From Globicatella sulfidifaciens DSM 15739 (lineage in GTDB: Bacteria; Bacillota; Bacilli; Lactobacillales; Aerococcaceae), in NCBI RefSeq assembly GCF_900167405.1, contig NZ_FUWO01000006.1, positions 1 through 64,000 of the forward strand: 64,000 nucleotides of DNA. The letters are read 5' to 3'. The notes beneath the pieces are model-generated. The model saw only the letters and a list, made by a program, of their open reading frames with translations, ran no database searches and was not told the DNA's origin. Numbering within the stretch: the first letter of the stretch is position 1; each line of letters begins with the position of its first letter. Both the position numbers and the translations under genes were made by a program. Of this stretch, positions 9,513-18,300 are shown in pieces.

Positions 9513-9517
9513 ATAAT
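9488..9517 (+). promoter_or_regulatory. Promoter of tpx
   Basis: A consensus TATAAT sits at 9512-9517, with a weak TTGTGT -35 at 9488-9493 (18-bp spacer). It overlaps the thiI terminator and lies about 30 bp upstream of the tpx ATG. Confidence 0.55.
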
Positions 9518-9549
9518 TAAATTAACAACAAAGAAAGAAGGTATATAAC

Positions 9550-10050
9550 ATGGAAATTAAAGTGAACGGAGAACCATTAGTCATTGAAGGTAAACAAGTT
9601 GAAGTGGGTGATTTAGCACCTAATGCGACTTTGGTTAATCGAATAGGTGAAACAGTCCAACTGAAAGATTTATTAGCGGACAAAGTGACCATTTTAAGTG
9701 TGGTTCCTAATATTTTAACTCGCACTTGTGAGTTACAAACCAAACGTTTATCTGATGAAACAAAATCAGGTGATATTCAATATTTAACGGTTTCACGCAA
9801 TACACCACAAGAATTTAATACTTGGAATCAAGAAAATGAGTTAGATGTTGATACCTTAACTGATGAATCAGGTGAATTCGGTCGTGCGTATGGATTAGAC
9901 ATTAACTTAGATGGCAATGATTTATTAGCACGTACAGTATATGTTATCGATCAAAATGGTGTTATTCAATATCGTGAAATTGTTGAAGAATTAACGGAAG
10001 AACCTACTTATAAGCAACCATTACAAGTTGCAAAAGATGCTTTAAAATAA
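9550..10050 (+). CDS. tpx: Thiol peroxidase (Tpx type) with a single cysteine
   Basis: This 166-residue thioredoxin-fold peroxidase reduces hydrogen and alkyl peroxides in the cytoplasm. Length and the VVPNILTRTC segment, with the peroxidatic cysteine C60 in a T-x-x-C motif, fit the atypical 2-Cys Tpx family. C60 is the only cysteine in the protein. The resolving cysteine that normally sits about 34 residues later is missing, so it must work as a 1-Cys enzyme reduced by an external thiol. The start is ATG 9550 after GAAAGAAGG. It is monocistronic with its own promoter. Confidence 0.88.
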   Translation: MEIKVNGEPLVIEGKQVEVGDLAPNATLVNRIGETVQLKDLLADKVTILSVVPNILTRTCELQTKRLSDETKSGDIQYLTVSRNTPQEFNTWNQENELDVDTLTDESGEFGRAYGLDINLDGNDLLARTVYVIDQNGVIQYREIVEELTEEPTYKQPLQVAKDALK

Positions 10051-10071
10051 GCCATAATCATTAACGATTTT

Positions 10072-10080
10072 TGGTATAAT
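10072..10080 (+). promoter_or_regulatory. Extended -10 promoter of the candidate RNA
   Basis: TGGTATAAT at 10072-10080 is an exact extended -10 (TGnTATAAT). No good -35 is visible, as is common for this class. The predicted start lies near 10087, where the structured segment begins. Confidence 0.6.
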
Positions 10081-10086
10081 TGAATA

Positions 10087-10281
10087 TAGATAGAGAATAG
10101 CGTGGTTAAGAAGTAGAAAATAAGCTGATTTTTTATTCTTATGACCACTTTACACCGTTTGAATAGCGCTTAAACATGATTGAGTATTGACTGTTTGATG
10201 CTATTTGAACGCTGTGTTATTCTATCAAGTTAAGTGACTGGAAAGAAATGATGGTGATCGCATTTCTGCCCAGTTCTTTTT
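10087..10281 (+). ncRNA. Candidate structured small RNA (about 195 nt), family not recognised
   Basis: Between tpx and the Sir2 gene there is a self-contained unit: an extended -10 promoter, a closing pairing (GATA..GAATAGCG at 10089-10102 with CGCT..ATTCTATC at 10210-10226), hairpin GTGGTTAAGAA...CCAC (about 10103-10147), a long hairpin (about 10158-10209), and a strong terminator. The long hairpin pairs TTTGAATAGCGCTTAAACA with TGTTTGATGCTATTTGAA. No plausible reading frame fills it. It lacks the conserved cores of RNase P, tmRNA and SRP RNA, and is branched rather than a single 6S-type rod. It could also be a leader acting on the Sir2 gene. Confidence 0.45.
10235..10281 (+). terminator. 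Strong terminator upstream of the Sir2 gene
   Basis: ACTGG-AA-AGAAATG (10237-10250) pairs with CATTTCT-GC-CCAGT (10261-10274), giving a 12-bp stem with a 2x2 internal loop. TTCTTTTT follows. It ends the candidate RNA or read-through from tpx just before the next gene. Confidence 0.85.
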
Positions 10282-10305
10282 AATAATCATGAAAGGGTGG
10301 GTAGG

Positions 10306-11046
10306 TTGGCAGATTTAACCGAGTTTAAACAGTTAATAGAAGAGAGTCAGCGGATTGTATTTTTTAGTGGAGCAGGAGTATCAACCAATAGCGGTATTCC
10401 CGATTTTCGTTCAGCACAAGGCCTTTATGTAGAAGATCAAGGATATCAATTTTCTCCTGAACAAATCATTTCTCGTTCTTTCTTTAATCAATATCCAAAA
10501 ATATTTTTTGAATTTTATTTTGATAAATTAGTCTATCGTGAAGCAAAACCTAATGTTGCCCATCATTTTGCAAGATGGTTAGAAACAAAAGGGAAGGAAG
10601 TGGCGGTCATCACTCAAAATATCGATGGGCTGCATCAAAAAGCTGGCAGTACAGAGGTATATGAATTACATGGCAGTGTGACACGTAATTATTGTATGGA
10701 GTGCCATCGCTACTATCATTTAGATGAGTTAGTCTTTGATAAAGAGGCGATTCCTAGATGTGAGAGCTGCCAGGGAATCGTTAAGCCAGATGTTGTATTA
10801 TATGAAGAACCATTAGATCAACAAGTAATGAATGATGCGGTTCATAAAATTCATCGAGCTGATTTAATGATTATTGCCGGCACTTCATTAGTGGTCTATC
10901 CGGCAGCTGGATTGGTAAACTACTTCAATGGACGTAAAATTGTAGTTATTAATCAAACAGCCGTCCCATTATATCGTTCGGATGTGTTAACCATTCAAGA
11001 AGAGATGGGGGCTATTTTTAGCGAAGTGATGGAGATGGATGTTTAA
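10306..11046 (+). CDS. Sir2-family NAD-dependent protein deacylase
   Basis: The roughly 246-residue sirtuin has the NAD-binding motif GAGVSTNSGIPDFRS near residue 23, TQNIDGLH, the catalytic histidine in ELHGS, and a zinc site made of two C-x2-C pairs (CMEC, CESC). It removes acyl groups from lysines using NAD and releases nicotinamide and O-acyl-ADP-ribose. A GTG at 10297 is in frame but falls inside the AAAGGGTGG ribosome site, so TTG 10306 is the preferred start. Bacterial CobB-type enzymes often regulate acetyl-CoA synthetase; no such target is adjacent. Confidence 0.9.
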   Translation: MADLTEFKQLIEESQRIVFFSGAGVSTNSGIPDFRSAQGLYVEDQGYQFSPEQIISRSFFNQYPKIFFEFYFDKLVYREAKPNVAHHFARWLETKGKEVAVITQNIDGLHQKAGSTEVYELHGSVTRNYCMECHRYYHLDELVFDKEAIPRCESCQGIVKPDVVLYEEPLDQQVMNDAVHKIHRADLMIIAGTSLVVYPAAGLVNYFNGRKIVVINQTAVPLYRSDVLTIQEEMGAIFSEVMEMDV

Positions 11047-11365
11047 TAGCAAATGATGGCCGGGTTGCTTTTTGATTCCATAAGGATAATGTTGCTGTAA
11101 GCATGACGTTGTCAGAATAAGCGCCACTTGGTAAAGCGTTATGATAAAAAGTCCAACTAGTATTTTGTTATTATTACTGATTAAAATTCCAACGCGTAAG
11201 GATAAAAATTCCAATCGGCAATGTTTTATGATACTTATTCAAAGTCCAATTCGTTATGCTAAAACGTGTCAAACTTAAACATCAACATCTTAAAAATAAT
11301 CCTGTTGCCAGATTTGTCTTGTGTTCATTTTTGAGCCTAATAGAAGCATCAACAACATAAAAACT
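11047..11365. other. Intergenic region after the Sir2 gene, weak degenerate repeats
   Basis: No gene is visible. Three or four copies of a short AAA(G/T)TCCAAC(T/G)(C)G-like motif recur near 11148, 11185, 11208 and 11240, suggesting a decayed tandem repeat of the kind seen elsewhere in this window. Confidence 0.35.
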
Positions 11366-11461
11366 AAAACCCCAACATTAACCAAGTCACGATTGATGTC
11401 CTAAATCTACTTTTTTGATTTAAGCAAGATATCGTGACGAACGGTTCATGCTGGGGTTTTG
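11366..11461. terminator. Long bidirectional terminator between sir2 and proA
   Basis: AAAACCCCAACAT (11366-11378) pairs with ATGCTGGGGTTTT (11448-11460), with inner pairings TAACC/GGTT and GTCACGAT/ATCGTGAC. T runs flank the stem on both strands. It serves the convergent Sir2 gene (plus) and proBA operon (minus). Confidence 0.85.
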
Positions 11462-11472
11462 TTTGCGATTGA

Positions 11473-12711
11473 TTAACGAATCGTATGATTACCTTTTAGT
11501 ATATATTTGTAACTGGTCAATTCTCTTAAGCCCATTGGTCCACGCGCGTGCATTTTTTGAGTAGAAATACCAATTTCACAACCTAGCCCAAACTCGCCAC
11601 CATCGGTAAAACGAGTGGAAGCATTGACATAGATCGATGAACTATCGACTTGTTCGGTGAATTTCATAATGGCAACGGGATCATCACTCAAAATACTTTC
11701 GCTATGTCCCGTTGAGTGTTGATTGATGTGCACAATGGCTTCATCAACAGAATCGACAACCTTAATAGCCATAATATAATCTAAAAATTCAGTCGAAAAA
11801 TCATCATCTTTAGCTAATGTTGCCTGAGGTAAATAATTAAGCGCACGCTCATCTGCTCGTAATTCAACACGGTCTTGGAAAGTAGTCGCTAATTGAGCCA
11901 ACAATTCTTTAGCAATAGCTTGGTGTACTAACAAGACTTCAGCAGAGTTGCAAACAGAAGGGCGACTGGTTTTGGCGTTATTAACCACTTTTATGGCTTG
12001 GGTAATATCGGTAGTTTGATCGACATAAATATGGCAAATTCCGGTACCTGTTTCGATGACCGGAACAGTTGCTTCTTGCATCACAGTTTGAATTAACCCT
12101 GCGCCACCACGTGGAATAAGTAAATCGATATAGCCTTTAGCTTTCATCATTTCCTTTGAACTGGCTCTTGTAGTATCCTCAATTAATTGGACAATATCTG
12201 GATTTAATCCTGCTTGTTTAATTCCTTGTCTTAAGGCATCGCAGATCGCTTTTGAACTACGATAAGCTTCTTTACCGCCACGGAGGACAACAGCATTGCC
12301 ACTTTTAACCGCTAAGGCAGCAACGTCAGCTGTTACGTTGGGACGACTTTCATAAATCATGCCTAAAACACCAAATGGAACTGAGCGTTTGGTTAGTTCT
12401 AGGCCGTTTTCTAAGGTTCTCTCCTCTAAAACTCTTCCGATAGGATCATTTAATGCTTTCACCGCTAAAATACCGGCAGCCATGTCTTCAATACGCGCTT
12501 CGTTGAGCATTAAGCGGTCAAGCATAATGTCAGCAATTTGACCTTTAGCTTGTGCTAAGTCTTCTGCATTCGCTGCTAAAATGGTAGGAGTAGCTTTTAA
12601 TAATTCTGCTGCCATTGCGGTTAAGATTTCATTTTTTTGAACTGTAGTGGCAAAATTAATCGAAGCTTTCACTTCTTTGGCGGTTTGTAAAATGGTTTGA
12701 GTAGTTTTCAC
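11473..12711 (-). CDS. proA: Glutamate-5-semialdehyde dehydrogenase
   Basis: This 412-residue NADPH-dependent aldehyde-dehydrogenase-fold enzyme reduces glutamyl-5-phosphate to the semialdehyde, step 2 of proline synthesis. The catalytic cysteine is C254 in RPSVCNSAEVL, and YESRPNVT near 120 and VLRGGKEA near 143 are family signatures. The length is typical. The start is GTG 12711 behind GGAGG. It follows proB with an 11-bp gap, so the two form an operon ending at the terminator at 11366-11461. proC is not in this window. Confidence 0.96.
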   Translation of the reverse strand: MKTTQTILQTAKEVKASINFATTVQKNEILTAMAAELLKATPTILAANAEDLAQAKGQIADIMLDRLMLNEARIEDMAAGILAVKALNDPIGRVLEERTLENGLELTKRSVPFGVLGMIYESRPNVTADVAALAVKSGNAVVLRGGKEAYRSSKAICDALRQGIKQAGLNPDIVQLIEDTTRASSKEMMKAKGYIDLLIPRGGAGLIQTVMQEATVPVIETGTGICHIYVDQTTDITQAIKVVNNAKTSRPSVCNSAEVLLVHQAIAKELLAQLATTFQDRVELRADERALNYLPQATLAKDDDFSTEFLDYIMAIKVVDSVDEAIVHINQHSTGHSESILSDDPVAIMKFTEQVDSSSIYVNASTRFTDGGEFGLGCEIGISTQKMHARGPMGLRELTSYKYILKGNHTIR

Positions 12712-12722
12712 TTTAAAACCTC

Positions 12723-13802
12723 CTAATTAATGGTGACCCAATCATCGCGATGAATCACAATGTCATTATTTTGTTTGGTAGATAATTTATCTTTAATTGC
12801 ACGATGAGAGAAACGCGTACGACCTTTGCCGATTAGATGTTGACCGTCCAAGCTGTAAACGGAAATGATATCACCCGCTTGAAAAGATTCCTGGACTTTG
12901 GTAATACCGGTTAATAATAAGCTACTTCCAGTATGGAGCATCGCATATTCAGCACCAGCATCAATGTTAATACTGCCAGTGGTACGTGCATAAAAGGATA
13001 ACCATTGTTTCTTTTGAGCCATAATGTCTTCATTGGCAATAAAAAGTGTTCCTTTATTGGATTGCGTGGCTGCATCTGCGATGGCATTCGGATTGGCTGA
13101 TGAACAGATAAAAACCGGTGTACCGGCTTTGGTTGCTAAGCTGGCAGCAATCAGTTTCGTCGTCATACCGCCAGTACCATTTTTTGTTCCTGCATCGCCG
13201 GCCATTTCAAATAATTCAGGGGTAATCTCGTTAATACAATCGAAAAATGTTGCCTGTGGATTTTTCACTGGATTATCGGAATAAAGGCCATCGACATCGG
13301 TTAAGAGCACTAATAAATCGGCTTTTAGTAAAGAAGCGACTTGAGCTGAAAGGGTGTCATTGTCACCTACTTTAATTTCTTCTACAGCGATGGTGTCATT
13401 TTCATTGATGATGGGAATGACTTGGTTAGAGATTAAAACTTGTAAAGCATTAGCGGCATTACGATAACGTCTTTGATCAGCAAAGTCATCTTGAGTCAGT
13501 AAAACTTGTGCACTGACAATTTGATGCTTTAATAAATACTTAGTATATTCTTCAATTAATAAACCTTGTCCTACGGCGGCACTGGCTTGTTTTTCCGCAA
13601 TGCGAGTAGGGCGTTTTGAAAAACCTAATCTTCTAAAACCAGCCGCGATGGAGCCGGATGTCACTAATACTAACTGATAACCTTGTTGGTGTAAGATAGC
13701 TAATTGGTCTGTTATATTAATTATTTTTTGAATATCGATACTGCCATCTGATTGTGTTAATGAGGAAGTACCTACTTTATAAACGATTAAAGGTTGTTTC
13801 AT
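12723..13802 (-). CDS. proB: Glutamate 5-kinase
   Basis: The 359-residue protein combines an amino-acid kinase domain (residues 1 to about 260) with a C-terminal PUA domain (about 275-355). It phosphorylates L-glutamate in the first step of proline synthesis and is usually feedback-inhibited by proline. Visible signatures are KVGTSSLT at the N-terminus, [15 protein letters not shown] and GTGGMTTKL. The start is ATG 13802 behind AAAGGAG. It is the first gene of proBA. No T-box or other leader structure is evident upstream. Confidence 0.96.
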   Translation of the reverse strand: MKQPLIVYKVGTSSLTQSDGSIDIQKIINITDQLAILHQQGYQLVLVTSGSIAAGFRRLGFSKRPTRIAEKQASAAVGQGLLIEEYTKYLLKHQIVSAQVLLTQDDFADQRRYRNAANALQVLISNQVIPIINENDTIAVEEIKVGDNDTLSAQVASLLKADLLVLLTDVDGLYSDNPVKNPQATFFDCINEITPELFEMAGDAGTKNGTGGMTTKLIAASLATKAGTPVFICSSANPNAIADAATQSNKGTLFIANEDIMAQKKQWLSFYARTTGSINIDAGAEYAMLHTGSSLLLTGITKVQESFQAGDIISVYSLDGQHLIGKGRTRFSHRAIKDKLSTKQNNDIVIHRDDWVTIN

Positions 13803-13973
13803 ATCAAAGGCTCCTTTTCTTATTAACCTTAACTTAACCCATTTTCAAGATAATTACAATATTTTCCTGTATTTTTAATAAAATGAGTGTAGTAGCGAGA
13901 GCTTGTCAATCGCTAGACCAATGATAAAGATTAATGGACGATAAACAAGATACCGCTATAACCGACCATACAA

Positions 13974-14185
13974 TCTTTAATATTTTTCTATTGGATTTGA
14001 TTTAGAATCATCTATGCTCTTTAATATTTTTCTATTGGATTTGATTTAGAATTATCTATGCTCTTTAATTTTTTCTATTAGATTTGATTTAGAATCATCT
14101 ATGCTCTTTAATATTTTTCTATTGGATTTGATTTAGAATTATCTATGCTCTTTAATTTTTTCTATTAGATTTGATTTAGAATCAT
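13974..14185. repeat. Tandem repeat, 43/44-bp unit, nearly five copies, upstream of secG
   Basis: Copies start near 13974, 14017, 14061, 14104 and 14148. The core 'CTATTGGATTTGATTTAGAA' is almost unchanged in every copy. Copies alternate between two variants (ATATTTTTCTATTGG and ATTTTTTCTATTAG), so a two-unit block was itself duplicated. There is no reading frame. Spacers are not unique sequences, so this is not a CRISPR array. Confidence 0.92.
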
Positions 14186-14246
14186 AGCAATTTAAATCAT
14201 TGTGTGGTAAGATTATTTATGGAATCTTCAAGAGGAGGTAATACCT

Positions 14247-14480
14247 TTGTATAATGCATTATTAATCGCATTGATGGTGGTAGCTGTTTTACTGATTTTA
14301 TTAGTAGTTTTACAACCAGCGAAAAGTAACGCTGCCAGTACATTAACCGGTGGTGGCGCTGATCAACAAGGAAGACAAAAAGCGCGCGGCTTTGAAGCTT
14401 TCTTAATTAAAGCGACATCTGTTCTAGGTTTTGTGTTCTTTGCTTTAGCCCTTGCGTTGGCCTATTTATCAGCTAAATAA
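14247..14480 (+). CDS. secG: Preprotein translocase subunit SecG
   Basis: The 77-residue protein has two membrane helices (about 3-22 and 55-75) joined by a Gly/Ser/Ala-rich cytoplasmic loop containing TLTGGGADQ, the SecG pattern. It stimulates protein export through SecYE. The start is TTG 14247 behind a strong AGAGGAGG site. The order secG-esterase-rnr-smpB is conserved in Firmicutes, which supports the call. A terminator follows at 14489-14536. Confidence 0.93.
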   Translation: MYNALLIALMVVAVLLILLVVLQPAKSNAASTLTGGGADQQGRQKARGFEAFLIKATSVLGFVFFALALALAYLSAK

Positions 14481-14488
14481 GATTTTTG

Positions 14489-14536
14489 AACTATGATAAA
14501 CCCTTATTTTATGCGTTTGTCATAGTTTCTTTTTTT
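14489..14536 (+). terminator. Terminator after secG
   Basis: AACTATGATAAAC (14489-14501) pairs with GTTTGTCATAGTT, followed by a T run to 14536. Confidence 0.85.
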
Positions 14537-14586
14537 GCAGTGAAATAGTAAATAATGTACAATAAAAAGGAGTAGGAGTGTGAAAG

Positions 14587-15336
14587 ATGAGTGAAACAAT
14601 CTTAGAAAACAGTCGGTTTTATCAAGTTGAAGGAGCGAGTACAGGCGTTATTTTATTTCATGCTTATACAGGATCGCCGAATGATTTTTTATCCACGGGA
14701 CGATTCTTACAAAGAGCGGGCATTGAAGTGCTATGTCCTACTTTTAAAGGCCATGGTACGGATGATATTTACGATATTTTAGAAGCTCATCCCGATCAAT
14801 GGTGGGAACAAGCACAAGCAGCATTACATTATATGCAAGGGCGTCAATATGAACGATTATTCGTATTTGGTTTGTCGCTTGGTGGCATCTTTGCGACACG
14901 TTTATTAACGGAAAACCATCAAACTAATTTGGCGGGTGGCGTGTTTAATTCTCCCGTTTTTACTGCTCAACAAATTGATGTTGGTTATTTCTTCGAACAA
15001 TATGCACGTCATTTATATGAGAAGCAAAATCGCTTAGATGAGTACCAAGTGGAAAAGGACCGTATAATGAGTCTTTATCGTGAACAAATCGAGTCGATTT
15101 CTTACTTTGCGATGTCCTTTTATATGGAATTATCACAAATTACCAGTCGCTTTTATTTAGCCCAATCAGGTGAAGATGAAATGATTGATCCAGAAGATGC
15201 GTATCTAGTTAGAGATGCGTTAACGGGTGCGCAAGAAGTCGATTTCCAATGGTTTGAACATAACACTCATGTCATCACTACTAATCGAGAACGCTCTGCG
15301 TTTGAACAATCCCTATTAGCCTTTATCCAAAGATAA
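14587..15336 (+). CDS. Monoacylglycerol lipase/carboxylesterase, alpha/beta hydrolase
   Basis: The 249-residue cytoplasmic hydrolase is of the Est/YvaK type found between secG and rnr in Firmicutes. The nucleophile is S97 in GLSLGG, the oxyanion region is FHAYTGSPNDF near 25-34, the acid is likely in DEMIDPEDA, and the histidine is in EHNTHVIT near 228. Family members cleave short-chain esters and monoacylglycerols; the natural substrate is unknown. The start is ATG 14587 after GGAGTAGGAGTG. It is followed 27 bp later by rnr. Confidence 0.88.
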   Translation: MSETILENSRFYQVEGASTGVILFHAYTGSPNDFLSTGRFLQRAGIEVLCPTFKGHGTDDIYDILEAHPDQWWEQAQAALHYMQGRQYERLFVFGLSLGGIFATRLLTENHQTNLAGGVFNSPVFTAQQIDVGYFFEQYARHLYEKQNRLDEYQVEKDRIMSLYREQIESISYFAMSFYMELSQITSRFYLAQSGEDEMIDPEDAYLVRDALTGAQEVDFQWFEHNTHVITTNRERSAFEQSLLAFIQR

Positions 15337-15363
15337 AATTTAAAATAAGAGAGGAGGCTCACG

Positions 15364-17727
15364 ATGTCATTAACAAGTTTTGAACAAGAACTTTTAGCAT
15401 TTTTTAGAGCCAATCAAGAAACAGGATTTACAATTAATCAACTTGCAACTGAATTTAAGATGCAAGGAGTTAAAAAATATAAAAAGCTCGTTAAAGCCAT
15501 TACATTTTTACAGCACATTCAAGAAGTGGAAATGGTTAATGGCAATAAATTTAGATCCGTACAAACGTCTCATAATTTAGTAACAGGAACATTCCGCGCC
15601 AATAACAAAGGATTTGGTTTTATTACTTATGAAGAAGGAGAACCAGATTTATTTGTCCCACCAACCAATACGGGGGCAGCGATGAATGGCGATATCGTCG
15701 AAGCACAAATTATAAAACAAGTTGATCCTGAAACAGGCAAAGGCTCGGAAGCGATGGTTACGAAAGTCATTGAAAGAGTAACTAAACAAATGGTTGGTGA
15801 ATTTTTCAGTTATAATCAAGATGAGCGTGAACAGACCGGTTATTTAGGCTATATTGTCCCTCAAGGAGAATATGGTGAAGAGGTCAAAATAATGGTCTTG
15901 CCTGAAGGGATTCATCCGGCAGATCATACTATTTGTATTATTAAGATTAAAGAATATCCCACAACCGACAACCCTAATCTTTTAACAGGTTTAGTATCGA
16001 AAGAGATTGGTCACCGTGACGCACCAGGTGTCGATATTTTAGCAATTCTGTTTCAGTTTGGGATTCCGCATGAATTTCCGGAAAATGTAATAGCAGAAGC
16101 AGAAGCAGTTCCACAAGAAATTGACCCTAAAGATTTAGAAGGACGTCGTGATTTAAGAAATGAATTAATTATCACGATCGACGGTGCGGACGCTAAAGAC
16201 TTAGATGATGCGATTTCATTAGAAAAAAATGACGATGGTACCTTCCAATTAGGTGTTCATATCGCTGATGTTTCGCATTATGTGAAAGAGGGATCGGCCA
16301 TTGACCGTGAAGCCTTTGAACGTGGAACCAGTGTCTATTTAACAGACCGTGTGGTGCCAATGTTACCGCAACGTCTCTCTAATGGTATCTGTTCTTTACA
16401 TGCCAATGAGGACCGTCTAACTTTGACTTGTGACATGAAAATCGACACCCGAGGAGAAGTCATCGACTATGAGATTTATCCAAGTGTCATTAATTCATCC
16501 TATCGAATGACCTATGATGCGGTCAACAAGATGATTGATGGTGATGATGTAACCAATCGTGAGTTTAGCGAAATCAGTGAAATGGTACAAGAGATGGCGG
16601 AGTTGCATCATATTTTAGAAACAAAAAGAACCAATCGTGGGGCATTGAATTTTGATGCGCCAGAAGCTAAAATTATTGTTGATGAAGAAGGTCACCCGCT
16701 GGATATTCAATTAAGAGCCCGTTATACAGGCGAAAGATTAATTGAATCGTTTATGTTATGTGCTAATGAAACGGTGGCTTACGAATATACTAAGCGTCAA
16801 TTACCTTTTGTTTATCGTATTCATGAACAACCCAAAGAAGAAAAAATGTTACGCTTTGCGGAATTTGTGACCAGTTTTGGGATGGTATTAAGAGGGAACG
16901 TAGCGCAAATAGAACCGCGTCAATTACAACAGGCGCTTAAAGCTGTCGAAGGGGAGCCCTTTGAACAAGTGGTGTCAACGATGATGTTACGCAGTATGCA
17001 ACAAGCTAAATATAGTGATTTACCGGCGGGACATTATGGATTAGCGGCTGAAGACTATACCCACTTTACTTCACCAATCCGTCGTTATCCGGATTTAATG
17101 GTTCATCGCTTAATCCATCGCTATTTAGTCAATCAACCAAGTGCCAAAGAAATTGAAAAATTAGAAGAAAAATTACCTGGCATTGCAGAACATGCTTCAA
17201 AAATGGAACGACGTGCAGTAGATGCTGAACGCGAAACCGATGCATTGAAGAAAACTGAATATATGATGGACAAAGTCGGAGAACAGTATGAAGGGATGAT
17301 TAGCTCGATTACATCATTTGGAATTTTTGTACAATTACCGAATACTGTTGAAGGCTTGATTTCTTTAAAAGATTTAGACGATGATTATTATGAATTTAAT
17401 CCCCAACATATGGTATTAATCGGACGTAATCGAGGCAATATTTATCGTATTGGCCAAAAAGTGACCATTGAAGTAACGGCTGTCGATATAGATGAACGTA
17501 ATATTGATTTTAAATTAATTAAAGCTGAGCCCATGGAAGGTTTGAGGCCCATTAGTTTATCTAAACAAAAAAGCAAAAAAGATAAAAATAATCGCCCAAA
17601 ATCGAAAAAAGATTTTCAACGAGCAACTGGAAGAGAGAAAGCTTATTCAAAGAGTAAAAACTCCAAAAATAAAGCGAGTAAATCCTCAGCGGAAAAATCT
17701 TTTAAGATTCGTAAGCGAGGTAGATAA
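15364..17727 (+). CDS. rnr: Ribonuclease R
   Basis: This 787-residue 3'-5' exoribonuclease has an N-terminal winged-helix region (about 1-65), cold-shock domains (about 70-235), the RNB catalytic domain (about 250-580, with the acidic cluster IDGADAKDLDDAIS), an S1 domain (about 640-720) and a lysine-rich tail. It degrades structured RNA and works with SmpB-tmRNA in trans-translation quality control. smpB follows after 14 bp (counting from ATG 17742). The start is ATG 15364 behind GAGAGGAGG. Length is within the family range. Confidence 0.97.
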   Translation: MSLTSFEQELLAFFRANQETGFTINQLATEFKMQGVKKYKKLVKAITFLQHIQEVEMVNGNKFRSVQTSHNLVTGTFRANNKGFGFITYEEGEPDLFVPPTNTGAAMNGDIVEAQIIKQVDPETGKGSEAMVTKVIERVTKQMVGEFFSYNQDEREQTGYLGYIVPQGEYGEEVKIMVLPEGIHPADHTICIIKIKEYPTTDNPNLLTGLVSKEIGHRDAPGVDILAILFQFGIPHEFPENVIAEAEAVPQEIDPKDLEGRRDLRNELIITIDGADAKDLDDAISLEKNDDGTFQLGVHIADVSHYVKEGSAIDREAFERGTSVYLTDRVVPMLPQRLSNGICSLHANEDRLTLTCDMKIDTRGEVIDYEIYPSVINSSYRMTYDAVNKMIDGDDVTNREFSEISEMVQEMAELHHILETKRTNRGALNFDAPEAKIIVDEEGHPLDIQLRARYTGERLIESFMLCANETVAYEYTKRQLPFVYRIHEQPKEEKMLRFAEFVTSFGMVLRGNVAQIEPRQLQQALKAVEGEPFEQVVSTMMLRSMQQAKYSDLPAGHYGLAAEDYTHFTSPIRRYPDLMVHRLIHRYLVNQPSAKEIEKLEEKLPGIAEHASKMERRAVDAERETDALKKTEYMMDKVGEQYEGMISSITSFGIFVQLPNTVEGLISLKDLDDDYYEFNPQHMVLIGRNRGNIYRIGQKVTIEVTAVDIDERNIDFKLIKAEPMEGLRPISLSKQKSKKDKNNRPKSKKDFQRATGREKAYSKSKNSKNKASKSSAEKSFKIRKRGR

Positions 17728-17741
17728 GGTAGGTGGAGTCG

Positions 17742-18203
17742 ATGGCACAACCTGGAAAGGATAAGCCATTAGCGCAAAATCGTAAGGCGCGTCATGATTA
17801 TGAAATCATTGAGACTTACGAAGCAGGTCTAGTATTAAAAGGGACGGAAATTAAGTCCATCCGTAAAGGCAAGATGAATATTCAAGATGCTTATGTCTCG
17901 ATTCATCAAGGTGAAGCTTGGTTAAAAAATGCGCATATAAGTGAATATGATCATGGAAATATTTTTAATCACGATCCATTACGAGACCGTAAATTATTAT
18001 TACATAAAGCAGAAATTATTAAGATGTCTCAACAAGTAAAACTAATGGGAATGACGTTAATCCCATTGAAAGTTTATCTTGTCAGAGGACGAGCTAAATT
18101 ATTGTTTGGCTTAGCTCGTGGTAAGAACAAATATGATAAACGTCATGCTTTAAAAGAACAACAAGCCAAACGAGATATTGACCGCGCGTTAAAAAACAGA
18201 TAA
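17742..18203 (+). CDS. smpB: SsrA (tmRNA)-binding protein SmpB
   Basis: The 153-residue beta-barrel protein carries tmRNA into stalled ribosomes. Signatures are [28 protein letters not shown] and the basic C-terminal tail ending [17 protein letters not shown] at 17733 is in frame, but ATG 17742 is better spaced from the GGTAGGTGGAG ribosome site and matches the usual N-terminus. No tmRNA gene was recognised in the window. A good terminator follows. Confidence 0.96.
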   Translation: MAQPGKDKPLAQNRKARHDYEIIETYEAGLVLKGTEIKSIRKGKMNIQDAYVSIHQGEAWLKNAHISEYDHGNIFNHDPLRDRKLLLHKAEIIKMSQQVKLMGMTLIPLKVYLVRGRAKLLFGLARGKNKYDKRHALKEQQAKRDIDRALKNR

Positions 18204-18219
18204 AATAGACTATATTATT

Positions 18220-18283
18220 AGAACTGAGTTAATCTTATTCTCATTTGAAATTAATCAAATGGAATTATCTCAGTTCTTTTTTT
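18220..18283 (+). terminator. Terminator after smpB
   Basis: AGAACTGAG (18220-18228) pairs with CTCAGTTCT (18269-18277), with an inner TCATTTGA/TCAAATGG stem, followed by seven T residues. Confidence 0.88.
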
Positions 18284-18300
18284 ACAAGGAGGTAAGGTAG

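Noticed and set aside
10087-10226. Known housekeeping RNA (6S, RNase P, tmRNA, SRP)
   Set aside because: The conserved cores of RNase P, tmRNA and SRP RNA could not be found, and the predicted fold is branched, unlike the single rod of 6S RNA. It is therefore listed only as a candidate of unknown family.
10297-10305. GTG start for the Sir2 gene
   Set aside because: The GTG lies inside the likely ribosome site AAAGGGTGG, while TTG 10306 is properly spaced from it.
13974-14185. CRISPR array
   Set aside because: The whole 43/44-bp unit repeats. There are no unique spacers and no cas genes nearby.
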